From NCBI RefSeq assembly GCF_029428875.1, contig NZ_JAJSOO010000001.1:5022001-5086000 (forward strand): a stretch of 64,000 nt of DNA, given 5' to 3'. The notes beneath the pieces are model-generated. The model worked only from the letters and a program-made list of their open reading frames with translations. It had not been told where the DNA came from and did no database searches. This document shows, piece by piece, positions 53,462 through 62,839 of this stretch (its first letter is position 1; the number at the start of each line of letters is the position of its first letter). Both the position numbers and the translations under genes were made by a program. The DNA comes from Streptomyces sp. JH34 (GTDB lineage Bacteria > Actinomycetota > Actinomycetes > Streptomycetales > Streptomycetaceae).

Positions 53462-54703
53462 ATGGACGGTATGCCTTCCGTACTGCCCGATGGTGAGCCC
53501 GTGCCCGACGACGGGGCGCTGCCCCGACATGCCCTGGAAGGCGCCGCCGGCCGTCCGCTCGGTTTCTACCTGCACGTGCCCTACTGCGCCACCCGCTGCG
53601 GCTACTGCGACTTCAACACCTACACCGCGACCGAGCTGCGTGGTTCCGGCGGTGCCCTGGCGTCCAGGGACAACTACGCCGCCCATCTCGTCGAGGAGGT
53701 CCGCCAGGCCCGCAAGGTGCTCGGCGACGACCCCCGCCCCGTCCGCACGGTCTTCGTCGGCGGCGGTACGCCGACGCTGCTGCCCGCCGCCGACCTCGTC
53801 CGGATGCTCGCGGCGATCCGTGAGGAGTTCGGGCTGGCCGAGGACGCGGAGATCACCACGGAGGCCAACCCGGAGTCCGTCGACCCGGCCTATCTCGCGG
53901 CACTCCGGGAGGGCGGCTTCAACCGTGTCTCCTTCGGCATGCAGAGCGCCCGGCAGCACGTCCTGAAGGTCCTGGACCGCACCCACACGCCCGGCAGGCC
54001 CGAGGCCTGTGTCGCCGAGGCCCGCGCGGCCGGCTTCGACCACGTCAACCTCGACCTGATCTACGGCACCCCCGGTGAGTCCGACGACGACTGGCGGGCC
54101 TCCCTGGACGCGGCGATCGGCGCCGGACCCGACCACGTGTCGGCGTACGCGCTGATCGTCGAGGAGGGGACCCAGCTCGCCCGCCGCATCCGCCGGGGCG
54201 AGGTCCCGATGACGGACGACGACGTCCACGCGGACCGCTATCTGATCGCCGACGAGGCGATGGCGGCGGCGGGGTTCTCCTGGTACGAGGTGTCGAACTG
54301 GTCCCGCACGCCCGAAGGCCGCTGCCTGCACAACGAGCTGTACTGGCGCGGGGCCGACTGGTGGGGCGCCGGACCGGGCGCGCACAGCCACGTCGGCGGG
54401 GTGCGCTGGTGGAACGTCAAACACCCCGGGGCCTACGCGCAGGCGCTCGCCGAGGGCCGTTCGCCGGGTGCCGGCCGTGAGGTGCTCGGCGACGAGGACC
54501 GGCGGGTCGAGCGGATCCTGCTGGAACTGCGGCTCGTCGAGGGCTGCCCGCTGTCCCTGCTCGCGCCCGCCGGGCTCGCGGCGGCCGGCCGCGCCGTGAC
54601 CGACGGGCTGCTGGAGCCCGGACCGTACGCCGAGGGACGCGCGGTCCTCACCCTCCGCGGCCGGCTGCTGGCCGACGCCGTGGTGCGGGACCTGGTCGAC
54701 TGA
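53462..54703 (+). CDS. hemW: Radical SAM haem chaperone HemW
   Basis: 413 residues. FYLHVPYCATRCGYCDFNTY carries the CxxxCxxC cluster site, followed by VFVGGGTPTLLPAADLVRML, EANPESVDPAYLAALREGGF, NRVSFGMQSARQHVLKVLDR and NLDLIYGTPGESDDDW. HemW carries haem to respiratory proteins; it lacks coproporphyrinogen oxidase activity. ATG at 53462 is used here; GTG at 53456 overlaps the upstream stop and ATG at 53471 is also possible. The gene is convergent with the large receptor gene. Confidence 0.94.
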   Translation: MDGMPSVLPDGEPVPDDGALPRHALEGAAGRPLGFYLHVPYCATRCGYCDFNTYTATELRGSGGALASRDNYAAHLVEEVRQARKVLGDDPRPVRTVFVGGGTPTLLPAADLVRMLAAIREEFGLAEDAEITTEANPESVDPAYLAALREGGFNRVSFGMQSARQHVLKVLDRTHTPGRPEACVAEARAAGFDHVNLDLIYGTPGESDDDWRASLDAAIGAGPDHVSAYALIVEEGTQLARRIRRGEVPMTDDDVHADRYLIADEAMAAAGFSWYEVSNWSRTPEGRCLHNELYWRGADWWGAGPGAHSHVGGVRWWNVKHPGAYAQALAEGRSPGAGREVLGDEDRRVERILLELRLVEGCPLSLLAPAGLAAAGRAVTDGLLEPGPYAEGRAVLTLRGRLLADAVVRDLVD

Positions 54704-54745
54704 GGCCCTCCGCGGGAGCAGCGCTGCCGCCCCCTGGAGCGGCCT

Positions 54746-57631
54746 CTACGGCACCCGGCAGTCCGCGCGGGTGAGTGGCGCCGGATCACCCGCCGCCCGG
54801 CCGCACACGGTGCGGCTCCGCGCGTCCGGGCCGGGGCGTGTGACCTCGACGACGTTCAGGCCGTGCACCCTCTGGTCGGTGTAGGGAATCGTCCCCCGGA
54901 AGGTGATCGTCCCGGTCGGCATGTCGTGCAGGGCCACCGAGTACAGCGTCGCCCAGGTCTCCGCCGCGCTCTGCGGGTTGTCGCTGCGGGTCGCCGCCGC
55001 GTACAGGGCCGCCGTCGCCTGGTAGGAGATGACGGTCTGCCCGCTGGTGAACAGCTGGTCCTCGTACGGGCGCTCCTTCGGCAGGGCGGGCAGTTGCCGC
55101 CCCTCGGTGAGCAGCGCCTGCAGCGTCTTGCGGGAGTCCTCGTAGAACGCCCTGCCCCCGCCCTGGCTCGTCGGCGCGAGGGCGCCGTAGTAGAGCGTGA
55201 CCTTGTCCGCGAGCTTCGTCGCGTCGTCGAAGCGCGCCTTGGCCAGGTCGTCCCCCGTGAAGACCGTGATGGCCTTGTCCGAACAGCCCGCCGTCTGTCC
55301 GAGACCGGACATCAGGGTGTTGACGTCCTCGACCCGGCCGGCGAAGTACAGGGCGTCGGGCACGCGTTCCGCACCGCAGATCGCGTGCAGGGGCGCGTCG
55401 AGATTGGCGGAGTCGCCGTCCTCGGACAGGGAGTACCGGGTGTCGGAGACCAGGGCGAAGCCGGATTCCTCCAGCATCTCCAGACCGACCCGGCGCTGCT
55501 CGGTCGTGTACCGGTCCTTGTCCTCGTTACCCACCTTCCTGGACAGCACGACGGCCTGCGGGTCGTCGAGGCGGTCCGCCAGCTGGCCGGCGATCAGCCC
55601 GACGGCGTCCGCCTGCTCCTCGTCGGTCGCGGCGAGACCGAAGTAGTTCGGGTACTCACGGGCCAGGTCGCTGCCCGAGTTCGTGGTGTCCACCACGGGC
55701 AGCCCGGCGCGCTGGAGGAGCCCGGTGACCGCCGCGCTCTCCGTGGTGTTGCGGCCGAGCCCCACCACGCCGACGACGGAGGTGTCCCGCCGGGCCACCT
55801 CGATGATCTTCCGGACCGCCGTCGTCTGCCGCAGCATGTCCCGGCCGCCGTTGGCCGTCAGGACCCGGAGCTTGACGGAACGATTCGCCGTGTCGTTGAC
55901 GAACCGCTGGTGCAGATAGACGCCGGTCAGCTCCTCCAGGCCCTTGCGGGTGTCCTCCCTGTTCGCGTCGGTCCCCGTCAGCGGGCCCGCGTAGACGACG
56001 GTGACGTGCGGCGCGCCGGGCGGGATACCGGCGTTCTGGTCGCGTATCGCCTGCTCGATCCGCTCGAAGGTGATGCCCCTGCCCACCCCGTTCAGCTGGA
56101 GCGTGTTGCCCTCGGCGAAGCGCACCTCGGGGACCGTCGCCACCCCGACGCACTCCTCGGCGCCCCCGGGGCCGGCCAGCCTGACCGCGTCCGTGCTCCG
56201 GCCGACGAGCGGGCCGTAGCAGTACGTCTCCTTCCAGTGCGCGCTCCACAGGAAGGTCCCCAGCAGCGCGCAGACCAGCACGAGGGTGACGGTCCTCCCC
56301 GACATCACCCACCACGCCCAGGTCCGGCGGACGCGGTGGGTGACCAGCTGGACGTGGGCGTGCTCATGGGTCAGCTGTTCGGTGGGCAGGGGCAGCCGCA
56401 GCACCCAAGCCGGCGTCACCGCCGCCGCCGGTGCCTGGCCGACGCTCAGGTCCTCGACCCAGGTCTCGTACCGCGCGCGGGCCCCTGTGCCGGCTCCGGC
56501 GTTCGCGGGCGGCTCCGGCGGCAGCGGCGGGGTGTGCCGCATGATCCGGTCGGCGGGCAGGGAGGCCAGGAGCAGCAGCGGGTCCACCTCGCTGCGCCGT
56601 GAACGCACGTTGTTGATGGCGTTGATCAGGAGGACGCCGCCGTTGTCCTGGGTGGCCGTGGGCAGGAAGACCACCGGCGGGACGGTGCGCTTGCCACGCC
56701 GCCAGTCCGGGGCGTGTGCCCGGTAGCTGTCCAGCAGGTCCTCCAGGAGCGCCTGGACCCGCAGCTCCAGGTGGAACTGGCGCGCGTGTTCGTCACCCGC
56801 CCCCGCGTCGGCCACCCGCTCCGCGACGGCGGCGGCCCGCGCCCGGATCACCCGCCACGATCCGCTGGGGGAGAAGCGCGACCAGCCGTCGGACGGATAC
56901 GCGGTGCTCGAGGCTGCGAGGGACGACGTGGTCGCGAGCCACCTGCTGGCCCGGCGCAGCCACAGCAGCGGCGGCGCCGCCCTCGTCATCAGCCGTACGA
57001 CGGCCAGGCCGCCCAGGGCCGCGGCGGCGACCAGGGCGGTCAGCACCCAGCCGATCTCGCCGAGCAGCACGCTGAGCACGGCGATGAAGACGGCCCCCAG
57101 GAAGGTCTCCGGACGGACCGAGGCGCGCAGCGAGTCCCACCAGGTGTTGCGCCCAGACCTGCTCGGCCGCCAGCGCAGGCTGCCCAACTGCTCCAGGATC
57201 CGTTCGTCACGCTCACGGGCGTGGCCCCGGCCCGGCACCGCGACGACCGCCGCGGTGGCCTGCTCGATGGCGGCGAGCAGCCGTGATCGGGGAAAGACGA
57301 ACGGCTTGTACTGCGAGGTGCCCCGGGTCTCCCAGGGCCGCTCCGTGAGGGTGCGGACCATGGCGAGCGCCGCCTCGTACGGGGTGTCGCCGCCGCCGTC
57401 GAGGAGCTTCACCGGGACCCTGCGCAGCTGGTTCGCCCGGTGGACCTGGCGGACGATCTGCTCGACCCTGGCGTCGGTCTCCGGGCCGGCGGAGGCGTCC
57501 TCGGCCTGTGCGACGACCAGCGGCATCACCGGCCGGTTGACCCGGTACTGGTCGATCAGCTGCTGCATGAGGTGGAAGACGGCGGAGGCCGCCTCGTTCT
57601 CCGCACTGTCCCGCCACACTTCGCGCGTCAT
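54746..57631 (-). CDS. Large membrane receptor-like protein with external periplasmic-binding-protein domain
   Basis: 961 residues. The N-terminal ~165 residues are cytoplasmic and unassigned (VRQVHRANQLRRVPVKLLDG). A two-helix hairpin (FLGAVFIAVLSVLLGEIGWV, LTALVAAAALGGLAVVRLM) leads to a second cytoplasmic part, which has a beta-rich ATPase-like segment without a visible Walker A (VPPVVFLPTATQDNGGVLLI). A third helix (VTLVLVCALLGTFLWSAHW) is at about 440-460. The external ~490 residues are a type I periplasmic-binding fold of the Leu/Ile/Val family (VTVVYAGPLTGTDANREDTR, VVGVVGLGRNTTESAAVTGL, GSDLAREYPNYFGLAATDEE). It looks like a solute sensor lacking any kinase or transporter domain. ATG at 57631; ribosome site GGGGG. 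Confidence 0.75.
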   Translation of the reverse strand: MTREVWRDSAENEAASAVFHLMQQLIDQYRVNRPVMPLVVAQAEDASAGPETDARVEQIVRQVHRANQLRRVPVKLLDGGGDTPYEAALAMVRTLTERPWETRGTSQYKPFVFPRSRLLAAIEQATAAVVAVPGRGHARERDERILEQLGSLRWRPSRSGRNTWWDSLRASVRPETFLGAVFIAVLSVLLGEIGWVLTALVAAAALGGLAVVRLMTRAAPPLLWLRRASRWLATTSSLAASSTAYPSDGWSRFSPSGSWRVIRARAAAVAERVADAGAGDEHARQFHLELRVQALLEDLLDSYRAHAPDWRRGKRTVPPVVFLPTATQDNGGVLLINAINNVRSRRSEVDPLLLLASLPADRIMRHTPPLPPEPPANAGAGTGARARYETWVEDLSVGQAPAAAVTPAWVLRLPLPTEQLTHEHAHVQLVTHRVRRTWAWWVMSGRTVTLVLVCALLGTFLWSAHWKETYCYGPLVGRSTDAVRLAGPGGAEECVGVATVPEVRFAEGNTLQLNGVGRGITFERIEQAIRDQNAGIPPGAPHVTVVYAGPLTGTDANREDTRKGLEELTGVYLHQRFVNDTANRSVKLRVLTANGGRDMLRQTTAVRKIIEVARRDTSVVGVVGLGRNTTESAAVTGLLQRAGLPVVDTTNSGSDLAREYPNYFGLAATDEEQADAVGLIAGQLADRLDDPQAVVLSRKVGNEDKDRYTTEQRRVGLEMLEESGFALVSDTRYSLSEDGDSANLDAPLHAICGAERVPDALYFAGRVEDVNTLMSGLGQTAGCSDKAITVFTGDDLAKARFDDATKLADKVTLYYGALAPTSQGGGRAFYEDSRKTLQALLTEGRQLPALPKERPYEDQLFTSGQTVISYQATAALYAAATRSDNPQSAAETWATLYSVALHDMPTGTITFRGTIPYTDQRVHGLNVVEVTRPGPDARSRTVCGRAAGDPAPLTRADCRVP

Positions 57632-57752
57632 CAGCCCCCGTGCCTTCCCCTGAGCCCGGCCCTGCCGTCATCACTCAATAACGGATGGTCCATGTGTGGC
57701 GCAGGTGTTCACGGGGATCGGTACCGATTCCTCCTCGATGCTCCCGGGGACA

Positions 57753-58571
57753 TCAGGCAGGAAGAGTGACGAAGTCGATCAATTCCTCCACGCGGCCGAG
57801 CAGTTGAGGCTCCAGGTCCTTGTAGGAGCTGACCCTGGAGAGGATGTGCTGCCACGCGGCCCCCGTGTTCTCCGGCCAGCCCAGGGCCCGGCACACGCCC
57901 GTCTTCCAGTCCTGGCCGCGCGGTACGACGGGCCACGCGGGGATGCCCACGGACGACGGCTTCACGGCCTCCCACACGTCGATGTAGGGATGCCCCACCA
58001 CGAGCACGTCCGCGCCGGTGACCTGGGCGGCGATCCGGGACTCCTTCGATCCGGGGACCAGGTGGTCGACCAGCACGCCGAGCCGGGCGTCCGGGCCGGG
58101 CGAGAACTCCCGCACGATCGCCGGGAGGTCGTCGACGCCCTCCAGGTACTCCACGACCACGCCCTCGATGCGCAGGTCGTCGCCCCAGACCCGCTCCACG
58201 AGCTCGGCGTCGTGCCGCCCCTCCACGTAGATCCGGCCCGCGCGCGCCACCCGTGCCCGCGCCCCGGGGACCGCCACCGAACCGGAGGCGGTCCGCGCCG
58301 GGCGGACCGGGCCGCCGGCCGACGGACGTACGAGCGTGACCACCTTCCCCTCCAGCAGGAAGCCGCGCGGCTCCATGGGGAAGGCCCGGTGCTTGCCGAA
58401 GCGGTCCTCCAGCGTGACCGTCGGCCCCTGCGCCGTCTTCTCGCACCGGATCACCGCGCCGCAGAAGCCGCTGACGGCCTCCTCGACGACCAGGTCGGGC
58501 TCGGCGGGCACCTCGGGGGCGGGGGCGGACTTCTTCCACGGCGGAGTCAGGTCCGGCTGGTAGCTGCGCAT
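57753..58571 (-). CDS. DUF3097 family protein
   Basis: 272 residues, recognised from the family text VEEAVSGFCGAVIRCEKTAQ, FPMEPRGFLLEGKVVTLVRP, RIYVEGRHDAELVERVWGDD, LVDHLVPGSKESRIAAQVTG and VLVVGHPYIDVWEAV. IYVEGxxD and LVDH look like a TOPRIM-type acidic site. Biochemical role unknown; common in actinobacteria. ATG at 58571 is 6 nt after the -10 TATCGT (58583-58578), so leaderless; the ORF extension to 58892 is unsupported. Confidence 0.88.
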   Translation of the reverse strand: MRSYQPDLTPPWKKSAPAPEVPAEPDLVVEEAVSGFCGAVIRCEKTAQGPTVTLEDRFGKHRAFPMEPRGFLLEGKVVTLVRPSAGGPVRPARTASGSVAVPGARARVARAGRIYVEGRHDAELVERVWGDDLRIEGVVVEYLEGVDDLPAIVREFSPGPDARLGVLVDHLVPGSKESRIAAQVTGADVLVVGHPYIDVWEAVKPSSVGIPAWPVVPRGQDWKTGVCRALGWPENTGAAWQHILSRVSSYKDLEPQLLGRVEELIDFVTLPA

Positions 58572-58596
58572 GGCACGACGATAAGCGGACGCCCGT

Positions 58597-59319
58597 TCAC
58601 GACACGCCGAAGCGCGCGGCCAGTCGATCACGCTGCGCCCGTACGAACGCCGCGTCCACGACCGCCCCGTGTCCCGGCACGTACAGCGCGTCCTCGCCGC
58701 CCAGCTCGAGCAGCCGGTCCAGAGCGGCAGGCCAGTGCGTGGGGACCGCGTCCCGGCCCGCCTGAGGTTCGCCCGACTCCTCGACCAGGTCGCCGCAGAG
58801 CACCACGACGGGGGAGCCCGGCACCAGCACCGCCAGGTCGTGACCGCTGTGCCCGGGGCCCACATTGGCCAGCAGCACCTGGAACCCGTCACCGAGGTCG
58901 AGCGTCCACTCGCCGCTCACCTGATGACGGGGGGCCACCAGGGCGTCCGTGGCCGCCGTGGCGTCCGCCTCGCTCATCCCGTGCCGCAGCGCGTCCGCGC
59001 GCAGCTCCGCGGCCCCTCGCGCCAGGAGATCCGCCGTCCCGACCGCACCGTAGACCTCCGCCCCGGAGAAGGCGGCGGTGCCCAGCACATGGTCGAAGTG
59101 CGGATGGCTCAGTGCGATATGCGTCACTCTCCGGCCCAGCAGGGCCTCCGCCTGCGTCCGCAGCTCCACACCTTCCCGGAGTGTCGAACCCGTGTCGTAG
59201 AGCAGCACGCCGTCCGCTCCGGCCACCAGTGCCGCGGTCGCGTCCCAGACGGGCAGGCGCCGTCGCCCCGTGCCGTCGCCCAACCGCTCCCAGCCGAACT
59301 CTTCCCAAGAGACGTCCAT
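58597..59319 (-). CDS. Metallo-beta-lactamase-fold hydrolase
   Basis: 240 residues. The metal site is HPHFDH at 72-77, then NVGPGHSGHDLAVLVPGSPV (third His), VVVLCGDLVEESG (bridging Asp) and LYVPGHGAVVD (last His). Stand-alone thioesterase/glyoxalase-like hydrolases look like this; the substrate is unknown. ATG at 59319 is 6 nt after TAGCGT (59331-59326), so leaderless. Confidence 0.88.
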   Translation of the reverse strand: MDVSWEEFGWERLGDGTGRRRLPVWDATAALVAGADGVLLYDTGSTLREGVELRTQAEALLGRRVTHIALSHPHFDHVLGTAAFSGAEVYGAVGTADLLARGAAELRADALRHGMSEADATAATDALVAPRHQVSGEWTLDLGDGFQVLLANVGPGHSGHDLAVLVPGSPVVVLCGDLVEESGEPQAGRDAVPTHWPAALDRLLELGGEDALYVPGHGAVVDAAFVRAQRDRLAARFGVS

Positions 59320-59376
59320 ACCGCGACGCTATCGGCAACGACCTGCACAGTCCCACGACGGCGTGACCGGTCGCCC

Positions 59377-59407
59377 TTGCCCCGGCCCCACCCCGCCCCC
59401 GTACACT
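59377..59407 (+). promoter_or_regulatory. Promoter of hrcA-dnaJ
   Basis: TTGCCC, a 19-bp spacer and TACACT (59402-59407) place the start of transcription just ahead of the CIRCE element. Confidence 0.55.
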
Positions 59408-59421
59408 GACCGGGGGGATTG

Positions 59422-59448
59422 CTGGCACTCGAACGCACAGAGTGCCAG
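59422..59448 (+). promoter_or_regulatory. CIRCE element (HrcA operator)
   Basis: ctggcactc - 9 nt - gagtgccag, the actinomycete form of the TTAGCACTC/GAGTGCTAA inverted repeat. HrcA binds it and releases it on heat shock. Confidence 0.95.
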
Positions 59449-59486
59449 GCAGACGCCAGGAAGAACCACAGCTGGAGGTGTGCGCG

Positions 59487-60503
59487 GTGCTCAGCGAACG
59501 CAGACTCGAAGTGCTGCGCGCCATCGTCCAGGACTATGTCGGCACCGAGGAGCCCGTCGGCTCCAAGGCGCTCACGGAGCGGCACCGCCTCGGGGTCTCC
59601 CCGGCGACCGTCCGCAACGACATGGCGGTGCTGGAGGACGAGGGCTTCATCGCCCAGCCGCACACGAGTGCGGGGCGTATTCCGACGGACAAGGGCTACC
59701 GTCTCTTCGTCGACAAGCTCGCGGGCGTCAAGCCCCTGTCGTCGCCGGAGCGCCGGGCCATCCAGAATTTCCTCGACGGCGCGGTCGACCTCGACGACGT
59801 CGTGGGCCGCACGGTCCGGCTGCTCGCGCAGTTGACCAGACAGGTCGCCGTCGTGCAGTACCCCTCGCTGACCCGGTCGACGGTCCGGCACGTGGAGCTG
59901 CTGTCGCTGGCCCCCGCGCGGCTGATGCTCGTCCTGATCACGGACACGGGCAGGGTCGAGCAGCGTATGATCGACTGCCCTGCACCGTTCGGTGACACGT
60001 CCCTGGCCGATCTGCGGGCCCGGCTCAACAGTCGGGTCGTCGGACGACGCTTCGCGGACGTCCCGCGGCTGGTGCAGGACCTGCCGGAGTCCTTCGAGAC
60101 CGAGGACCGGGGAACCGTTTCGACGGTGCTCTCCGTTCTCCTGGAGACTCTGGTCGAGGAAACGGAGGAGCGGCTGATCATCGGCGGCACCTCCAACCTC
60201 ACCCGCTTCGGGCACGACTTCCCTGTGATGATCCGGCCGGTGCTGGAGGCACTGGAGGAGCAGGTCGTGCTGCTGAAGCTGCTGGGTGAGGCTACGGATT
60301 CGGGCATGACCGTACGGATCGGGCACGAGAACGCCCACGAGGGCCTCAACGCCACGTCCGTCGTCGCGGTCGGCTACGGTTCGGGCGACGAGGCAGTCGC
60401 CAAACTCGGCGTGGTCGGACCGACCCGCATGGACTACCCCGGAACGATGGGAGCGGTACGCGCAGTGGCACGTTACGTCGGACAGATCCTGGCGGAGTCG
60501 TAG
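59487..60503 (+). CDS. hrcA: Heat-inducible transcription repressor HrcA
   Basis: 338 residues. The N-terminal winged helix: RRLEVLRAIVQDYVGTEEPV, LGVSPATVRNDMAVLEDEGF and HTSAGRIPTDKGYRLFVDKL. The C-terminal domain includes the GAF-like block (VLITDTGRVEQRMI, NSRVVGRRFADVP, NLTRFGHDFPVM) and VVGPTRMDYPGTMGAVRAVA. GTG at 59487 with GGAGG upstream; CIRCE lies 39 bp before it, so it represses itself. dnaJ follows with no gap. Confidence 0.97.
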   Translation: MLSERRLEVLRAIVQDYVGTEEPVGSKALTERHRLGVSPATVRNDMAVLEDEGFIAQPHTSAGRIPTDKGYRLFVDKLAGVKPLSSPERRAIQNFLDGAVDLDDVVGRTVRLLAQLTRQVAVVQYPSLTRSTVRHVELLSLAPARLMLVLITDTGRVEQRMIDCPAPFGDTSLADLRARLNSRVVGRRFADVPRLVQDLPESFETEDRGTVSTVLSVLLETLVEETEERLIIGGTSNLTRFGHDFPVMIRPVLEALEEQVVLLKLLGEATDSGMTVRIGHENAHEGLNATSVVAVGYGSGDEAVAKLGVVGPTRMDYPGTMGAVRAVARYVGQILAES

Positions 60504-61643
60504 GTGGCCACGGACTACTACGCCGTACTCGGCGTGCGCCGCGACGCTTCCCAGGACGAGATCAAGAAGGCATTCCGCAGGCTCGCGCGCGAGCTGCACC
60601 CGGATGTCAACCCCGATCCGAAGACCCAGGAGCGGTTCAAGGAGATCAACGCCGCCTACGAGGTGTTGTCGGACCCGCAGAAGAAGCAGGTCTACGACCT
60701 CGGCGGCGACCCGCTCTCCCAGTCGGGCGGCGGCGGTGGGGCCGGTGGCTTCGGCGCCGGCGGCTTCGGCAACTTCAGCGACATCATGGACGCGTTCTTC
60801 GGCAACGCGACCCAGCGCGGGCCCCGTTCGCGGACCCGGCGCGGCCAGGACGCCATGATCAGGCTGGAGATCGACCTCAACGAGGCGGCCTTCGGCACGA
60901 CCAAGGACATCCAGGTCGACACGGCCGTCGTCTGCACCACCTGCAGTGGCGAGGGCGCCGCACCCGGCACCTCCGCGCAGACCTGTGACATGTGCCGCGG
61001 CCGCGGTGAGGTCTCCCAGGTCACCCGGTCCTTCCTCGGCCAGGTCATGACCTCGCGCCCCTGCCCGCAGTGCCAGGGCTTCGGCACGGTCGTGCCGACC
61101 CCGTGCCCGGAGTGCGCCGGTGACGGCCGCATCCGCTCGCGGCGCACCCTCACCGTGAAGATCCCCGCAGGTGTCGACAACGGCACCCGGATCCAGCTCG
61201 CGGGAGAGGGCGAGGTCGGCCCCGGCGGCGGCCCCGCCGGCGACCTGTACGTCGAGATCCACGAGGTCTCGCACGCCGTGTTCCAACGCCGCGGCGACGA
61301 CCTCCACTGCACGGTCACCATCCCGATGACCGCCGCGGCGCTGGGCACCCAGGTGCCGCTGGAGACGCTCGACGGCCTGGAGGAGATCGACATCCGGCCG
61401 GGCACCCAGTCCGGCCAGTCGGTCCCGCTGCACGGGCGCGGCATCACCCACCTGCGCGGTGGGGGACGCGGCGACCTGATCGTGCACGTCGAGGTCATGA
61501 CCCCGACGAAGATGGACCCCGAGCAGGAGCGCCTCCTGCGGGAGCTGGCCAAGCTGCGCGGCGAGGAGCGGCCCACGGGCCAGTTCCAGCCGGGACAGCA
61601 GGGGCTGTTCTCCCGCCTGAAGGACGCCTTCAACGGCCGCTGA
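60504..61643 (+). CDS. dnaJ: Chaperone DnaJ (dnaJ2 type)
   Basis: 379 residues. J domain with HPD at 32-34 (LARELHPDVNPDPK), a Gly-rich linker (GAGGFGAGGFGNFSDIM), and four zinc repeats (CTTCSGEG, CDMCRGRG, CPQCQGFG, CPECAGDG), then the two substrate-binding beta domains. Co-chaperone of DnaK. GTG at 60504 directly follows the hrcA stop, so it shares the CIRCE promoter. Confidence 0.97.
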   Translation: MATDYYAVLGVRRDASQDEIKKAFRRLARELHPDVNPDPKTQERFKEINAAYEVLSDPQKKQVYDLGGDPLSQSGGGGGAGGFGAGGFGNFSDIMDAFFGNATQRGPRSRTRRGQDAMIRLEIDLNEAAFGTTKDIQVDTAVVCTTCSGEGAAPGTSAQTCDMCRGRGEVSQVTRSFLGQVMTSRPCPQCQGFGTVVPTPCPECAGDGRIRSRRTLTVKIPAGVDNGTRIQLAGEGEVGPGGGPAGDLYVEIHEVSHAVFQRRGDDLHCTVTIPMTAAALGTQVPLETLDGLEEIDIRPGTQSGQSVPLHGRGITHLRGGGRGDLIVHVEVMTPTKMDPEQERLLRELAKLRGEERPTGQFQPGQQGLFSRLKDAFNGR

Positions 61644-61654
61644 ACCCCTTCACC

Positions 61655-61689
61655 GCGACGCCCGCCGGTCCTGTACCGGCGGGCGTCGC
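61655..61689 (+). terminator. Terminator after dnaJ
   Basis: 15-bp perfect stem (gcgacgcccgccggt with accggcgggcgtcgc), 5-nt loop. Confidence 0.85.
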
Positions 61690-61765
61690 CGTGTCCGCGG
61701 CCGCGCTTCCGTCCGAGTGAAAGGGCTGATTCGGCACGATCCGCCGGACGTGGCACGATGCGGTC

Positions 61766-62839
61766 ATGTCCTCGCCGCTCACCGATCTCTGCCGGTACCC
61801 GATCGTGCAGGCCCCGATGGCGGGGGGAGCCTCCCGGCCGGAGCTGGCCGCGGCGGTCTCAGAGGCCGGAGGGCTGGGGTTCCTCGCCGCCGGCTACAAG
61901 ACGGCGGACGGGATGTACAACGAGATCAAACAGCTCCGGAGGATGACCGGCCGGCCCTTCGGCGTCAACCTCTTCATGCCGCAGCCCCTCGTCGCCGACC
62001 CCGGCGCCGTCGAGGTCTACCGCCACCAGCTCGCCGGCGAGGCGGCCTGGTACGAGACCCCCCTCGGCGACCCGGACGCGGGCGGGGACGACGGCTACGA
62101 CGCCAAGGTCGCGATCCTGCTGCACGACCCCGTGCCCGTGGTCTCCTTCACCTTCGGCTGCCCCACCCGCGAGGTACTCGACGCGTTCGCCGCCGCCGGC
62201 ACGCTCACCGTCGTCACGGTCACCTCGCCCCAGGAGGCGCGGAACGCCCGATGGTCGGGTGCCGGCGCGCTCTGCGTCCAGGGCACCGAGGCCGGCGGCC
62301 ACCAGTCCACGCACCGTGACGACCCCCAGGGCGGCCTCAGCGGCACCGGACTGCTCGCCCTGCTCGCGGAGATCCGCGAGTCCGTCGAACTGCCGCTCGT
62401 CGCGGCCGGAGGGCTGATGCGCGGCTCCCAGATCACCGCCGTCCTGGCGGCCGGGGCCGACGCCGCGCAGCTCGGCACGGCGTTCCTGCCCTGCCCGGAG
62501 TCGGGGGCGCACCCGCTGCACAAAGAGGCCCTGACCAACCCGCTGTTCGTGACGACGACCCTGACCCGGGCGTTCTCCGGCCGCCCCGCACGCGGACTGG
62601 TCAACCGGTTCGTGCGGGAGCACGGCCCGTACGCACCCGCCGCCTACCCGCAGGTGCACCAGCTGACCGGCGGACTGCGCAGGGCGGCGGCGGAGGCCGG
62701 GGACGCCCAGGGCATGGCCCTCTGGGCGGGCCAGGGACACCGGCTGGCACGCGAGCTGCCCGCCGGGGAACTCGTGAACCTGCTCGTCGCGGAAACGGAA
62801 GCCGCGCGTGCGGCAGTGAGTGTGAGGAGTGCCCGGTGA
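61766..62839 (+). CDS. Nitronate monooxygenase-like flavoenzyme
   Basis: 357 residues in the NMO/enoyl-reductase TIM-barrel family: YPIVQAPMAGGASRPELAAA, AGGLGFLAAGYKTADGM, VSFTFGCPTREVLDAFAAAG, CVQGTEAGGHQSTH (catalytic-type His) and GADAAQLGTAFLPC. The FMN phosphate site is in PLVAAGGLMRG. Detoxifies nitronates or related compounds; other family members reduce enoyl-CoA. ATG at 61766. It is coupled to rsmE by a GTGA overlap. Confidence 0.9.
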   Translation: MSSPLTDLCRYPIVQAPMAGGASRPELAAAVSEAGGLGFLAAGYKTADGMYNEIKQLRRMTGRPFGVNLFMPQPLVADPGAVEVYRHQLAGEAAWYETPLGDPDAGGDDGYDAKVAILLHDPVPVVSFTFGCPTREVLDAFAAAGTLTVVTVTSPQEARNARWSGAGALCVQGTEAGGHQSTHRDDPQGGLSGTGLLALLAEIRESVELPLVAAGGLMRGSQITAVLAAGADAAQLGTAFLPCPESGAHPLHKEALTNPLFVTTTLTRAFSGRPARGLVNRFVREHGPYAPAAYPQVHQLTGGLRRAAAEAGDAQGMALWAGQGHRLARELPAGELVNLLVAETEAARAAVSVRSAR

